A stretch of DNA of 64,000 bases, from positions 25,835,501 to 25,899,500 of the forward strand of contig NC_089045.1 in the NCBI RefSeq assembly GCF_034140825.1. Direction: 5' to 3'. The DNA is from Oryza sativa Japonica Group (taxonomy: Eukaryota; Streptophyta; Magnoliopsida; Poales; Poaceae). Each line of letters opens with the position of its first letter. Position 1 is the stretch's first letter. The notes beneath the pieces are model-generated. The model was given only the letters and a program-made list of their open reading frames with translations, was not told where the DNA came from and did no database searches. This document shows positions 36,601 through 46,957 of the stretch, in pieces. A program made the translations under genes and the position numbers.

Positions 36601-38814
36601 TTATTCAGCACTTACGAACGGGACCAGTAATTTGATCGTTTAGTTGGATGGAGTGTTTGTTGATATTCTCAGTCTTAATCGTAATTTTCACAATCTTACG
36701 AGTGCCATTACTAATTACTGGTATTTTGTTGGAGTATGACCAGAAATCGCGAGCCGGGGGAATCAAGAGAAATTTCCTAGGACTGAAAGGACAAAACCTG
36801 TGAGACTGTGATTCGTTTCCCATGGGAATTCAGCGAGGAACAATGTTTCGTAGCAGACACCAAAATAACAAAATAATATGTAGTACATATGAAGCGAGTG
36901 TAACTCAATTAATTAACATATTACCAAGATCAAGTTTGAAATTTAACATGAATACTTGTATTTACGGTTAATTATGTTTTCAGTGATAGATAACGTACTC
37001 ATTGACTGTGAGCCATCTGTGGTGATTTCGTCAATTTCAAAATATGTTGTGTTAGTCTTCCAGAAATACTTATAGGATAGGTCGTCGACAATAAGACACC
37101 CATCGTGACTTCGTCAATCTCAAAATATGTCGGTTCAATCTTCTGGAGAGATGTTGATGGGTAGGATGTGCGTGTGAATTTATATGGATGAGTATACTTG
37201 TGATGTGGGCGTTGCGTTGTTTTCGTCCATCCTTATATGTGAGAAAACTGTGATTATACTATTGTAAAAAGAGCGGATCCGTTAGTATGATATAACTTGT
37301 AAAATCGCACGGGTGTACGCCATAATGTCATTTTCACTATTTCTTACATTTTTAAGTTTCATTTTATCCGTGTTCGAAGTACGCTGGCTGCAAGGATACA
37401 CTCTGCACCAGTGACAGTGAGGCCATCGATGGACAAGGGAAAGTGTCAGGTCTCAGGCTCTCAGCTCGGTGCATGGGAGAGAAAACGAACGACACAGAGG
37501 AAATTTTGTCCAGAAAAATATTAAAAGAGTGAAAGATTATATCTATTTATAAAGAGCGAAAATGGTGTTGTTGTGTACACGCTTCCATGGAGCATGGCGT
37601 TTTGCCAAACGGATTAGTTCCATGAATCAAACAGGCCTTAAACCCTTAGTCATCTCCTAAGCAAAGACATCAAGTCTAATTAAAGACACCAAAGACATTC
37701 ATCATTATTAAATTAATCATCATCAATCAATACGCTCTGTCTCTTCATGTCCAATAAAAATTGATTCACACTTTAAATGTTGCATGAGTTGATATTGTGT
37801 TGCATGAGTAAAATCAAATAGATATTAATCTTGAGTAGCTACATGCATAGTTGCATACATGTAGTAGATCATTTCAGGATACACATTTATTAATTACTCT
37901 TTACACAAATAAATAAATTAAGAGACGCTTTGTTAGATGACGATTGTTTTGAGAAAATCTCATCAAAAAATTAGGTGATGATTAAACTGGGATATGGGGA
38001 GTATCGTTACGTACAGTGGATTACAGGCGTGAGGACGGCATTGCTCGTGCCACATAGCTGCATCCATGCCTCAGCTCAGCTTCACTCCTCTAGGCGCTGT
38101 GAAGCTCTCGCACACAGGCTGCGCCGTCGCCCGTCTCGTCTACATTGCGCGCACGGTCGAGCCTAATTCAGTTCTGTTATCTGCTAACTATTAATTGCAG
38201 CTAGCACACGAGGCAGAAGTGAATATTATTATACTTTAATTTCTTCACATGAGCTTCCATGGTAGATTATCACTTTGGTACGAACGATGATACATCATTT
38301 TAGGTTTTACAAGAAAAAGGCATTCATATTTGGGATGGAAAAATGCTTCGAGAGAGTATCTTGACAGGTATTTATCTTGGTTCCACACTATTTGAGAAAG
38401 AAAGAATGGATATTGGTGTTCTTGATTCTTGTGCTCTGATCCATTTGGCAAAATTTTTACTGCATTCTAGTGTTGATTTAGCACATAGGGAGGAAGGTGA
38501 TTTAGGTCCAGTTTATGGATTTCAATGGTGATACTTTGGTGCTGAGTAAGTTTTTCTCTCCTCCCTATGTACTTATTGATGTGCTCTCCATCTGGATCTC
38601 TCAGGATTAATGACTAACTATTTCTGTATGTAACAGATAACTAGCATGCATGCTGACTATACTGTTCAAGTCTTCGATCAGCTAATGGATGTGATTGACA
38701 AGATCAAGAATAATCCTGATGATAAGCGAATTATCCTGTCTTCGTGGAATCCTTTAGATCTCAAGAAGATGACCATTCCTCCTTGCCACATATGTTTGCA
38801 CAAGTTGGCTGCGT

Positions 38815-39022
38815 TCGTTAGAAGAAGTTCCCAACTCCTCCTCGTCGTTTTCCGCGTGCACGTTTTTCAAACTACTAAACGATATGTTTTTTGCAAAAAG
38901 TTTATATAAGAAAGTTGTTTTAAAAAATCATATTGATCCATTTTTAAAAAAAATTAGCTAAAAATTAATTAATCACATGTTAAACGCTTTTGCGTGCCGA
39001 GAGTGAGGATTCAAACAGAGCC
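38815..39022 (+). repeat. Dispersed AT-rich repeat, copy 4, inside the TS pseudogene
   Basis: Core blocks CACGTTTTTCAAACTACTAA, AAAGTTTATATAAGAAAGTT, TCATATTGATCC and AAAAATTAATTAATCACATG. It follows the PPCH block of the TS pseudogene directly, so it inserted into, or beside, an intron there. Confidence 0.7.
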
Positions 39023-39344
39023 TTAGTGTAGTGTCTCTATTTTGCTTTATTAAAGTCTGAGAATAATTGACTTTCTGCAGGACATTTTTTACTTGATAAT
39101 ATAATATAATGCATACTCATTGCAATGTTAATGTTTTGAGTCTTTTGCTCTCTCTCTCTCTCTCTAGTCTCTGAATTACAGCAAAATGATATACAAGTAT
39201 TTTCTTGTGGATGCAACAAACATAGTTTCTTGCTTACAACAATTCTCTCCTTCCAGTTTTATGTCGAGTGTGGGGAGCTATCATGCCAGATGTATCAACT
39301 CTCTGTTGATATGGGACTTGGTGGTGTTCTTTTCTCCTGAAAAT

Positions 39345-39540
39345 GAAGATAAATATGAAGATTAAGTTTTTTACGTAAAATGAAGTGGTATTAATATATG
39401 ATTGATTGAGTTTTAATTATTACAAACTTAAAAATAGATTAATATGGTATTTTAGAGCAACTTTCATATATAAAGTTTTTGCACCAAACACACCGTTTAG
39501 TAGTTTTGAAAGCGTGCCACGAAAATCTTAATCTTCATCC
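39345..39540 (-). repeat. Dispersed AT-rich repeat, copy 5, inside the TS pseudogene
   Basis: The same family as copy 4 in opposite orientation: GATTGAGTTTTAATTATTAC, ATAGATTAATATGGTATTTT, ACACCGTTTAGTAGTTTTGA. It separates the FYVECGELS and VPFNIAS blocks. Confidence 0.7.
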
Positions 39541-40168
39541 AACTTTTGTTGGAGAAAAGAAGAGGACTTTGAAGGTGTTCCATTCAACATTGCATCACAT
39601 TCTCTTCCGACGTACGGAGTACATGATTGTTCATGTTTGCGGCATGTTACCTTGTACACTGTTATGTGACTCTGTATAATCCCAAAGGTCTAACCTTGTT
39701 GAGTTATATTGCTCAGACATAACTCAAGCTGGTTGGTTATGATCCTCACCAGATAGAAATGAAAATGGCAATATAGTGGTATTCCTCTAGCATTCACACT
39801 CGTTTCGTGTTTCAATATTAATTTACCTGCTGTCTGCTAGAAAATTATGGTGCCTGTACTTACGATGTACTACTTTTGATAGAACACAAGATGATGGAGT
39901 CTTGTTTGCCTATCAGTTTTCTGCATTGTGCTGGTGTCTATGATATAACCTTTGTGTCGCAATACTGCTCTCTTCTTTTGCCCATGCTAACCACATAAAC
40001 ATGATTACTGAGCTGCAACGGACAACAGATGGGATGCTGTTTGTGCATATATACATGCGTTTCCTGACTCGCGCTCACAATTTTGCAGGAGGTTCAGCTG
40101 GATGCCAATCTCCATCGCACGAGTTTACATCATTTTTTATGGTGGTGCTGGATGTTCATTCGGAGCTA

Positions 40169-40407
40169 CTACCTCCGTCCCATATTACTTATCTTTTTGA
40201 GTTTTTGTTTGTTAATGTTTGATCATTCGTCTTATTCAAAAAATTTTGGAATTATTATTTATTTTGTTTGTCAATTGCTTTATTATCAAAAGTACTTTAC
40301 ATATGACTTATCTTTTTTTATATTTGCACTAATTTTTCAAATAAAACGAATGGTCAAACGTTGCAAATAAAAAGTAAAAAACGTCACCTATTATGAGACG
40401 GAGGGAG
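40169..40407. mobile_element. Stowaway-type MITE
   Basis: Ends CTACCTCCGTCCCATA and, on the reverse strand, CTCCCTCCGTCTCATA, flanked by TA on both sides (40167-40168 and 40408-40409). The subterminal AAACGAATGGTCAAACG pairs with its inverse near the left end. Confidence 0.85.
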
Positions 40408-40819
40408 TAATGTTCTCCATGTACTCGTGATCGTACTTTGTTTCGGTCTCTGATCTAAATCGTGATTTCCGGGTTTTTCTAACCGAAATTATTTGAATTC
40501 CTAACTTACTTATTTTGACTGGATTTGAATAAATTTTGACCAAATTTACAAATATTTGACAAAAAAAAACCCGAAAATTTCGTGGAGATTTGTACTGGCC
40601 TGTAGGGAGAATCTAAACCCTACGAAAACGCTGTCTGTCTCCCCTTTTATTTGGATCCAGTGAATGTGTGTGTTTACCTCACGATGGATGTACCCTGACT
40701 GCGACACACATTTGGTCATTTTGGGGGAAACTTGGGAGTACTCTGTTGCTGGACACATGTTATTGCTACTCTTCATAACTGTACTGGGTAGCTTAATGTC
40801 AGAATAACACTACCTTCTT

Positions 40820-41690
40820 CTTCTGCTGCTGCTCCTGTAATGAGCTTCCAGCTTGCCAGCAGCTTCAGCAGAGCCTGATCGAAATGCCTTGCAGTGCCAA
40901 AACGTTATTTACCTGCAGAAACAGGAAGTGATATCGACACATGAATTCGGTTGGGCCTCGTCTTCGGCCAACCTGGCTAGAAATTTCATCAGTTCATAGA
41001 AGCAACGTTCAGTTGGCCTTTGGAATCGACCATACTTATCACCAACAATAATAATAAATAATAAAGTAGATAAAACTCAGCTAACACGAAAAGCATAGTG
41101 CCTACACTTCACTTCTGAAAATTCAGGAACTACTCTTCTTATGAACTATGAAGGAAAGAAAGGAGAAATAAATATATGGATGCAATATATGGCCAGCATC
41201 GAGCACCCCAGGCCAGCATTTCGGGATTTGGATAAAACAGTTCTCTTCAATATGCCAGGCTTTCAAATGTCAAGCTGTTATAGGATGTAAAAACTGCTCA
41301 AGGCACGCACACATAAAAATAGCAATTAGCTATTGCAGAAACCACCAATACTTACGAGAACTCTTGGTCATAGCCTCATAGGTCACTTGGAACAATACAG
41401 ACTATCAGAGTCGATGGGATCTGGGAACAGATGGTAGGATAACAGATAGCACCCTGGAAGGCTGGAACAATATCATGGCACCTTTCATGTAAGGAAATGC
41501 ACAGAAAGAGCGCTATAAAAGTAAGAGGAGCAAGAATGCCATGGTATTACTATTGTTTCAAAGTGGAAAAGTAGTAGTATAATTCTTGTTTCGAAACATA
41601 ATTATTCACAAAAGCTTGGTACATTCTAATTATGACCAGCAATAAGGAGCGACTCCCATGTCCCAAGCGGTCTTACTGCATAGATCATTA
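40820..41690 (-). pseudogene. Partial copy of the proteasome alpha-5 gene (introns kept)
   Basis: Aligns by eye, in order and with introns, to 55110-55930 of the intact alpha-5 gene. Matching blocks: CTGCTCCTGTAATGAGCT and CAGAGCCTGATCGAAATGCC in the exon for the [17 protein letters not shown] part; intron blocks such as CAGGCTTTCAAATG and GATCTGGGAA; and TAATTATGACCAGCAATAAGG in the exon for the RPFGVSLLIAGHDENG part. The exon copies are diverged and the flanking exons absent, so it cannot make a subunit. It is in the same orientation as the parent, about 14 kb away. Confidence 0.85.
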
Positions 41691-41965
41691 TAATTTCAAA
41701 TGACAAACCTAGAGCGCCGATAATTCAGTTAACAAATTGTCTCATGAAACCTTTTGGCATTATCAAAACCATGAATAGATTTGACATCATCCAAGAAAAG
41801 TGATCATGGTTTTCAAGTAGTCACCTAATACCAAACCCTTCCTTCAAAACAGGTTTGTGCTAGGGATAACGAAGTAACGGACATGGAGCAAAAGAAGTCT
41901 AATCACAAAAGAAGCCTGTGATAACGACAACAGACTGGCTCCGGAACAGGTTTTAATCACAAGCA

Positions 41966-42247
41966 CTACACCTCATCAGTGAAATGGGCGGGGATAGGGA
42001 CGGCTTTTCCACCAACTTGTCTCACATCTTGCTGATATGTCCTTGCTGTCTTCAGCTTGGTCTGCAGGTTCTCCCAGGACTTCGTTAGCTTTTTTTTGCC
42101 AGCTCCAGCCTCAATAAGATGATATCTCTGATAGCGGTTTTGCGCAATCTCTTCATAAAACTTGACAAGTTTTGTGTTCCTCTCAGTTACCAGCGGGTCA
42201 TTGCTGATGCAGTCCTTGGGTATTTCAAAGACGACTTGTTCATTAAA
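41966..42247 (-). CDS. Unidentified terminal exon, 93 codons open
   Basis: On the minus strand a splice-acceptor-like CTAAAACAG (ending 42248) opens a 93-codon frame that ends in TAG. It begins FNEQVVFEIPKDC, runs through LVKFYEEIAQNRYQRYHLIE and KKLTKSWENLQTKLKTAR, and ends VPIPAHFTDEV. The composition is that of a real, charged, probably helical protein, and the codon use is not random. It has no ATG, so it can only be a last exon. I do not recognise the family. A 3' UTR could lie in 41700-41965. Upstream on the minus strand I find no matching exon, only an inverted alpha-5 piece, so this is either an orphan piece of a gene located elsewhere or the end of a gene whose other exons I could not see. 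Confidence 0.45.
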   Translation of the reverse strand, partial: FNEQVVFEIPKDCISNDPLVTERNTKLVKFYEEIAQNRYQRYHLIEAGAGKKKLTKSWENLQTKLKTARTYQQDVRQVGGKAVPIPAHFTDEV

Positions 42248-42659
42248 CTGTTTTAGAGAGAAACAAAAGCACGTTAAAGCAAATAATTACCAGCAGGAAA
42301 ACATAAGAACAAAATACGGTTCCAGTAAATCTTGATTGACAACAGTAGATCAGTCTTAGTTACAAATATCAGGTGATACCGCTAGCATTCTTCCTAGTTA
42401 GCACACAAACACAAGACCAATTAGAACATGTCCCAACCAAATCATTTAGTACAATACTCATAAATAACATCTAGTTGCAAAAACTGTGATTGATGTAACG
42501 TATGGTAAAGTATAAGGGACTCAAAATTTTATGATAAAATGTTTTATAACAGAGCTAAGGTTGCACAGGACAAAGAGTTTGGCAAATGCCAATTGAAAAA
42601 AATAGGACTATGGCAAACATCAAAGAACATGGCAGGACAAATAAAGGAAAAAATGCATC

Positions 42660-43100
42660 ATGCTAATTGCAATCGGTTACTTCTGCATTGCTTGTATTGA
42701 TTCGTGAATTCCTCTGTGTTGAAGGTACTAAAACTGATCCATCTGGAACCTTTTGGCAATGCAATGACAAGGCAATTGGATCAGGTCCTGAAGCACCTGA
42801 TAGCTTGTTACAGGAGCAGTACAATAAGGTATTAACTGTTAAACTAATCACAGTTGTGAAGAACAATATCAAATAATGATGGACTATAAGGAGGTGTTAA
42901 ACTAATCACAGTTGTGAAGAACAAGATCAAATAATGATAGAATATAAGGAGGTGCAAACCTTACAAGGCACTTTGGTTTGAGTGCCACATCAACATGAAA
43001 ACTTTCCCAATATAATCTTAAGAGGACTATGTTTTGTGCGAGCCATAGTAATAGAACTATTTAACAAGGTTGAATCCAAATCTAAAGTTGCAGTCAGACC
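42660..43100 (+). pseudogene. Second, inverted piece of the proteasome alpha-5 gene
   Basis: The plus strand reads [18 protein letters not shown] then LLQEQYNK (42730-42837), the same exon found at 55205-55103 of the intact gene and also in the copy at 40820. The following intron sequence (42960-43095, with TTTGAGTGCCACATCAA and GAGCCATAGTAATAGAAC) matches the reverse strand of about 54895-55020. Orientation is opposite to both the parent and the other piece. One exon only. Confidence 0.85.
42839..42955. repeat. 58-bp tandem duplication inside the inverted alpha-5 piece
   Basis: Two near-identical copies with period 58 bp (AAACTAATCACAGTTGTG at 42841 and 42899). It interrupts the match to the parental intron. 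Confidence 0.9.
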
Positions 43101-43384
43101 TATATGGCTATATGACATATGGCATCAAACTGATCAAAGCCAACTACAGTTGCTTTCATGACAGCTGAGAACTGAAGCCTTAATTAATTTCTCTATCCAG
43201 GTAGCGCCCAAATAAATCAGTTACTACACCTGATCAACCAACCACCAACAAACAGTGTGCACGAGCCGCCAGCCAGAAATGGAAGTCCCAAGTCTATGAT
43301 CCCTAAGAACACTAACTACAAAGCCCCTGCCCACGTATATACATCAGGCAAAAAATCCCACAATCAGATGCGACGACGAACAGG

Positions 43385-43550
43385 GGGATGAACACACACA
43401 CACACTTCAGGCAGAATCGCAGGCAAAATCAACGATGAACTTGGAAGGAACAGGGGGATGAACACACGTATGCGGATACCCACCCCACGTTACACACACA
43501 TCAGGCAGAATCACAGGCAAAATCAACGATGAACTTGGAAGGGTAGGGTC
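43385..43550. repeat. Direct duplication of about 110-bp period
   Basis: The block TCAGGCAGAATC(A/G)CAGG and AATCAACGATGAACTTGGAA occurs at about 43407 and 43503; ACAGGGGGATGAACACAC also recurs (43381, 43450). Minus-strand frames through both copies end PSKFIVDFACDSA. The upstream frame (43677 to 43504, beginning MSFEYLGGPISKN) has no recognised domain; whether it is coding is doubtful. Confidence 0.6.
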
Positions 43551-44329
43551 TGCGCTTGTCCTGACGAGGCCAGGCCCTCTCACGCCTCCCGGAGTGCGCG
43601 TCGTCGAGGACTCCGACGGTGGCGCCACCATGATTTGGGTTCTTGCTGATCGGCCCCCCCAGGTACTCGAAGCTCATCTCGTCGCCGGCGTGGGCTCGCC
43701 TCGCCGCCGCTCGGTGGGGTGGATTTGGGGGAAACGGGAGAGAGAGAGAGACCAATGCGATGCGTGTGTGCGCTCCTCGGTTGAATGGATTTCACTTTTT
43801 GAGGTTTTTCCTGCCATTAAAAAAAGATGGTGCCTACCTCTTTGCCACAAAAAAGTTTGAGCCTCCCTCTATGCCATCGTCCAACTTTATCGCGTCCTCC
43901 ACACCAACTTTATTGCGCCCTCCACACCATTCCGTCACTATTCTGTTTGGTTTTAACTGTTTAGCAGCTCTGACATATGGGCCCGAGCAGGAAAAATGTT
44001 GCTCTTGCCCTTTCACTCTCTCTTCTCTCTCGATTCCCCTCTCTCCATGGCATCCGCGTCTGCGTCACTCCCAGCCGGCACCCAGCCGAGCGTGGCCGAG
44101 CTGCTGGACGCCCGCGCCGCCACGCCGGCCTCCCCTTCCCTCGTCACCGCCGTCTCCGCCGAGTCGAGCGGACAGCGCCACCGGCCACCCCTCCAACTGG
44201 CGCCCGACCACCTCCTTTGCCCAGCGGCGACGGCGGCGAGGTGGAACGGCGCGCCGGCGGTCGTTAGCGCGGCCTTCTCCGTGTCGTCTCCGCCGCTCCT
44301 GCATCTCACCCATGTCTGCATGCCAATGG

Positions 44330-45014
44330 CAGCTTGTGAGCTTCACACAGACACACACTGTGGTCAGGAGCTCCGATACCTCGGCCATGGCCGCCCCGGT
44401 CTCATCTCGATTCACTATCTGGTTCACGGCGAGTAATCCCTGCACCTCTCAGTGAACACAAGAAATGTTAATCAGTTCACTAATCTAATCACTCCTGCTA
44501 ATTGCTGTAGCTAATTATTTCTTGATCTTAGTTGCAGATATATCGAGAGAGAGAGAGAGATTGCCTGAAGAGCGTTGCAGAGGTTGGTGACCTCTCCGGA
44601 GCCGCGGAGCCGCAGCGCGGTGCTGACGAGCTCAAGCACGGCGAGGGGGGAGCTCGCGTCGTCGGGGTCAAGGATGGGGAGGAAGAGGCTGCCCTGGATG
44701 TCGTAGATGAGCGCATAGCTAATGCGGGCGTACTCGCCGCTGCCGTAGCACTGCACGTTGGGCGTCCACTCCAGCGTCCCCGTGTCAAACGCCCTAGCGG
44801 GAAGCCCCTGCTTGTCGGCGGCGGCGGCGCCGCCGACGGGGAAGACGCACGTGAGGGAGACGGTCCTGTACTGGAACAGGCGGTGGCACTGCGACGCCAG
44901 GACGAACGGCTGCCCCCGCGTGGCAAGCACGCGCCGGGCGCCATCCCTCACCGGCGCCCACACCTGGACCATCCACCCGCCACCTTTGCCGGCCAGTGAA
45001 AAAAAAACCGCCAC
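44330..45014 (-). pseudogene. Piece of an NLP (NIN-like) transcription factor gene
   Basis: On the minus strand 44990-44563 gives WMVQVWAPVRDGARRVLATR, GQPFVLASQCHRLFQYRTVS, GLPARAF, EWTPNVQCYGSGEYARISYA and LAVLELVSTALRL, which is the GAF-like N-terminal domain of NLP nitrate-response factors. After a CT-rich, intron-like gap, 44425-44330 continues with AAMAEVSELLTTV and, one frame over, CEAHKLPLA, again standard NLP order (ELLTTVCxxHKLPLAQTWV). A short GT-rich insertion breaks the frame between those two blocks. The RWP-RK DNA-binding and PB1 domains are absent. It is a truncated, broken copy; the source gene is not in the window. Confidence 0.85.
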
Positions 45015-45186
45015 CCCACCTTACTCATTATAAATTTTACAAATTACCACTTGAGCTTCTTAATATTAAAAACAATCAAATCTAAATGACAGGCACATAA
45101 AATAAAGTTAAATAAAGTTAAGGCTACAGGAATAACATGTTTCATGAACAAATATTTTTATTTGTTTTAGACCATATTATAATATA

Positions 45187-45266
45187 CTGTCTCCTTCTCT
45201 AAATATATGACGTTGGTTAGTTCAATTTTGAACTAACTTACATCATACAAAAAGACATGGAGGGAG
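45187..45266. mobile_element. Small Stowaway-type MITE
   Basis: About 80 bp with ends CTGTCTCCTTCTC and, on the reverse strand, CTCCCTCCATGTC, flanked by TA on both sides. The centre is a short palindrome (GTTAGTTCAATTTTGAACTAAC). Confidence 0.7.
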
Positions 45267-46957
45267 TATATTTTTATCTGTAGCAAAGCACGGACATTTA
45301 GCTAGTCAAGACAAAATCTCTACACATAAATAAAAAGAATATTGGTATACATTTAGCTGTGCAGGAACTATCTAGATATTTCTATGTTATTTACAATGTC
45401 TTTGCAATTCATTGAATTGTCTACTTGTATGTCCATGCATTTTCTTGTTCATTAGATGTCGGATATGCATTCGATATGCAAGATTTAAGAATCATAATTA
45501 TTTTTTTTAAAAAAAGTTAAAATCTTATCATAAATATGCGTGCAATTGGCTGCACATAGCTGGTATGCAATTTATAGGTTCAACCATGGTTGTGTCCAAA
45601 ACAATTAAGAGGTCAAATGTCACACTAAAACTCAATGAAAGTGGACAGATAAATCTACGAATTTAAGTTATCATTTAGCAGATCCACCCATGCATCAGAT
45701 CGAAGCAGAGATGATCGATCGCGGCGTTTCTTCATCCAAGCGCAGCCGAGTAGCCGATCGATCCGTTGCACTAGTCAGCGTGCTTCGTCCCTTGGTCGAT
45801 TTCAGGCGACGGTGCCAGCTGCTAATTAATTGCTACTCCCTTCCTGCTATCGGTGCCACGCCATGCTGATGGCGACGAAGCCGACGATGCACTATTTTCT
45901 GGGATAGATACTACTTTTTCCACTTTTTTTTCAAACAACTATACTCCTTTTCCATCGATGATAAAAGTAGTATCATAACATACTGCTTTTGTTTTGAATA
46001 TATATATACTATCTTTTTTTTCGGGGCAATATGTATACATCAATTTCATCAAGTATACTTCATTTTATGGTTCGGTATATATACCATTCGGTGAAACCAA
46101 GTGATATACATATATACTATTTTCTTAATTATTTAATAAGTACCACTCGGTGAAGTAGTATGTACTTCATCAATTATTTTGCTAATAATCTAATAAAAGG
46201 TACATGCATACATACCTTCTATCGACGATGGATACTGCAATTAAATAGTATATACCGCTTCAATGAGGGTTTCAGTATATGCTGGATACTTTTAAAAAAC
46301 AGTACATACTCATTAACCGATTGATTTAGTATATACTGAATACTAAAAAAAACAGTACATACTTCTTAACCGAGTGAGTTAGTATATACTGGATACATGA
46401 TAAAAACAGTACATACACCTAATTAACCGATCGAGTATATACTGGATACTTGAAAACACTCTACATACTCCTAGTACCATGTACTGAAAAATTAGTATAT
46501 ACTACTAGTTTTTGAAAAGAGTACATACTTCGATCTACTAACTAAATAAGAAAATAATATATCTTAAATTTTGAATATGGCCATTAATTCCTCACGGACC
46601 GTTGTGCATGCATGCAAAGAATTGAAAAGAAAAACAAAAGAATACCAGCCGCATATGCAGAATTTTGAAAATAAAATGAACATTACCTTTTTTTTGTTTC
46701 TAACTCAACTATCCATTATCAACTAATGGATATCCAACAAAAAAGAGGGAGTACATACACCTGGGTGTACAAAACAGTCGTCCTATAAATATTGGCTTAT
46801 CTGGATACATATGGTTATTCAACAACCAAGCCTACTCAGCTGCATACATGGACATCATCATATAGGTGGTTGATAGCTACAGATAGATAGTCGACAGTTA
46901 ATTAAGTAAACTAACAGTAGATCACTAAGCTAAGTGATAAAACGTCACCCTACATGC
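45267..46957. other. AT-rich intergenic DNA with a local satellite-like repeat
   Basis: No supported gene. The only structure is the imperfect tandem array at 46245-46545. The right end is the 3' flank of the minus-strand gene at 46958. Confidence 0.5.
46245..46545. repeat. Imperfect tandem array, unit about 60-65 bp
   Basis: About five degenerate units, each with AGTATATACTGGATAC, an A-rich spacer, ACAGTACATAC and TTAACCGA. Simpler GTATATAC/AGTACATAC motifs extend leftward to about 45990. Confidence 0.8.

Larger units (their letters stand above)
33027..38303. other. Gene-poor, MITE-rich intergenic DNA
   Basis: GIF promoter and leader lie at the left end (33027-33270). No convincing gene follows for about 5 kb. 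Recognisable contents: Stowaway-like MITEs near 33987-34214 and at 36173-36293, three copies of a dispersed AT-rich repeat (33535-33660, 35935-36100, 36370-36600), and an imperfect duplication of about 100 bp near 37000-37150 sharing TTCGTCAAT and TCAAAATATGT. The ORFs in the region have no recognisable domain. Confidence 0.5.
38304..39778 (+). pseudogene. Thymidylate-synthase half of DHFR-TS, broken, introns retained
   Basis: Blocks match plant bifunctional DHFR-TS in order: VLQEKGIHIWDG (from 38304) and REYLDS (ends 38367); an intron-like gap with AG|GT and TCTAG borders; VDLAHREEGDLGPVYGFQW (from 38471) to YFGA; a second intron-like gap with an acceptor at 38636; MHADYT, FDQLMDVIDKIKNNPDD, IILSSWNPLDLKKM, PPCH (to about 38808); FYVECGELSCQMYQLS (from 39257); VPFNIAS (about 39576); and the C-terminus KLVGYDPHQ with IEMKMAI and a stop at 39778. 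There is no DHFR half. A base lost after FGA shifts the frame before MHADYT, the CHMFAQ region is altered, the part between the VPFNIAS block and the C-terminus is deleted, and two repeat copies (38815-39022, 39345-39540) sit in it. Retained introns mean a DNA-level duplicate, not a processed pseudogene. Confidence 0.9.

Noticed and set aside
38304-39778. Processed (retroposed) DHFR-TS copy
   Set aside because: Intron-like gaps with splice borders are retained and no poly-A tail is seen.
43643-44455. Plus-strand ORF of 270 codons
   Set aside because: Low-complexity Ser/Pro/Arg sequence, overlapping the NLP piece on the other strand; no domain.
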